From Alkalispirochaeta americana (GTDB lineage Bacteria; Spirochaetota; Spirochaetia; DSM-27196; Alkalispirochaetaceae), in NCBI RefSeq assembly GCF_900156105.1, contig NZ_FTMS01000002.1:1-64000 (forward strand): a stretch of 64,000 nt of DNA. The letters run 5' to 3'. The notes beneath the pieces are model-generated. The model was not told the origin of the DNA and made no database searches. It saw nothing but the letters and a program-made list of their open reading frames with translations. Shown here one piece after another: positions 63,745 through 64,000 of this stretch. Positions within the stretch are counted from its first letter, which is position 1. Each line of letters opens with the position of its first letter. The position numbers and the translations under genes were made by a program.

Positions 63745-64000
63745 ATGAGCGATTCCTGCGAAAGAAAACCTGACTGGCTTAAAATCCAGCTAAATACGAC
63801 GGAGAACTTCCGCTATCTCAAGCGGTTAATGAGGGAAGAGCGGCTTACTACAGTCTGCGAAGAAGCTCGCTGCCCAAATATTCACGAGTGCTGGGGACAG
63901 CACAAGACGGCGACCTTCATGATTTTGGGGCAAATCTGTACCCGGCGCTGCCGCTTTTGTGCGGTGAAAACGGGAGCCCCCATCGCTGTCGATCAGGGAG
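63745..64000 (+). CDS. lipA: lipoyl synthase, N-terminal part only (right edge)
   Basis: About 85 codons, cut by the window end. [17 protein letters not shown]; then the auxiliary-cluster cysteines in [14 protein letters not shown], and the radical-SAM CxxxCxxC in [11 protein letters not shown]. Inserts sulfur into protein-bound octanoyl groups to form lipoate, needed by the PDH E2 in this window. Divergent from the rhomboid run. No strong ribosome site is seen before ATG 63745. Confidence 0.93.
   Translation, partial: MSDSCERKPDWLKIQLNTTENFRYLKRLMREERLTTVCEEARCPNIHECWGQHKTATFMILGQICTRRCRFCAVKTGAPIAVDQG

Overview
This 64 kb window reads as ordinary bacterial chromosome (about 55-60% G+C, dense, long same-strand runs with 4-bp ATGA overlaps) and carries no rRNA, CRISPR array, insertion sequence or prophage. 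The gene set suggests a free-living, motile, diderm bacterium, most likely a spirochaete of the Spirochaeta/Alkalispirochaeta kind. The grounds are a chemoreceptor, c-di-GMP and hybrid-kinase signalling, lipoproteins and secreted proteins with no familiar family, a sodium-pumping NQR cluster and a single-ATPase ECF biotin importer. The placement is an inference from gene content, since no marker rRNA is present.

Layout. 1-13.6 kb is almost all on the minus strand: a truncated chemoreceptor; tRNA-Leu(GAG) with its own promoter and terminator; a sigma-70-like regulator, rdgB and pepF downstream of a near-consensus sigma-54 promoter; the proteostasis run tig-clpP-clpX-lon followed by argF, a small secreted protein and nrnA; and a five-tRNA cluster (His, Arg, Lys, Leu, Gly). 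13.6-23.5 kb is one long minus-strand run: a TPR exported protein, a second exported protein, an SH3-type lipoprotein, an ABC-F ATPase, a stand-alone Lon N-domain protein, two unknown proteins, and RarA fused to an extra 280-residue domain. At 23.5 kb a divergent promoter pair separates this run from NADP-isocitrate dehydrogenase.

25.5-33.8 kb (minus): a REC-PAS-GGDEF-EAL protein, aroK and aroC, then nqrBCDEF plus a small unknown protein; nqrA is not adjacent. 34-42.6 kb (plus): a flavin-binding stress-type protein, the full pyruvate dehydrogenase complex (pdhA, pdhB, pdhC, lpd), an AI-2E-type permease, trpS and an unusual MutY relative with no iron-sulfur cysteines. 42.7-51.4 kb: a phosphohexomutase, a two-receiver regulator paired with a hybrid histidine kinase, and aconitase. 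51.4-58.3 kb (minus): lacI-bioY-ecfA-ecfT-trmL-proC-serS-neuB-like. 58.3-63.6 kb (minus): thiol peroxidase, then rhomboid-prfA-prmC-rel. The window ends inside lipA on the plus strand.

Functional links: PDH needs lipoate on its E2, which LipA at the right edge would make. Aconitase and Icd give the citrate-to-2-oxoglutarate arm. NQR would turn NADH into a sodium gradient. Tig/ClpXP/Lon and RdgB/RarA/MutY are protein and nucleotide quality control. The most unusual signals are the sigma-54 promoter feeding a sigma-70-like gene, the RarA fusion, the cluster-free MutY, tRNA promoters whose -35 box contains the stop codon of the gene before, and a C8 tract inside the lacI-bioY promoter spacer.
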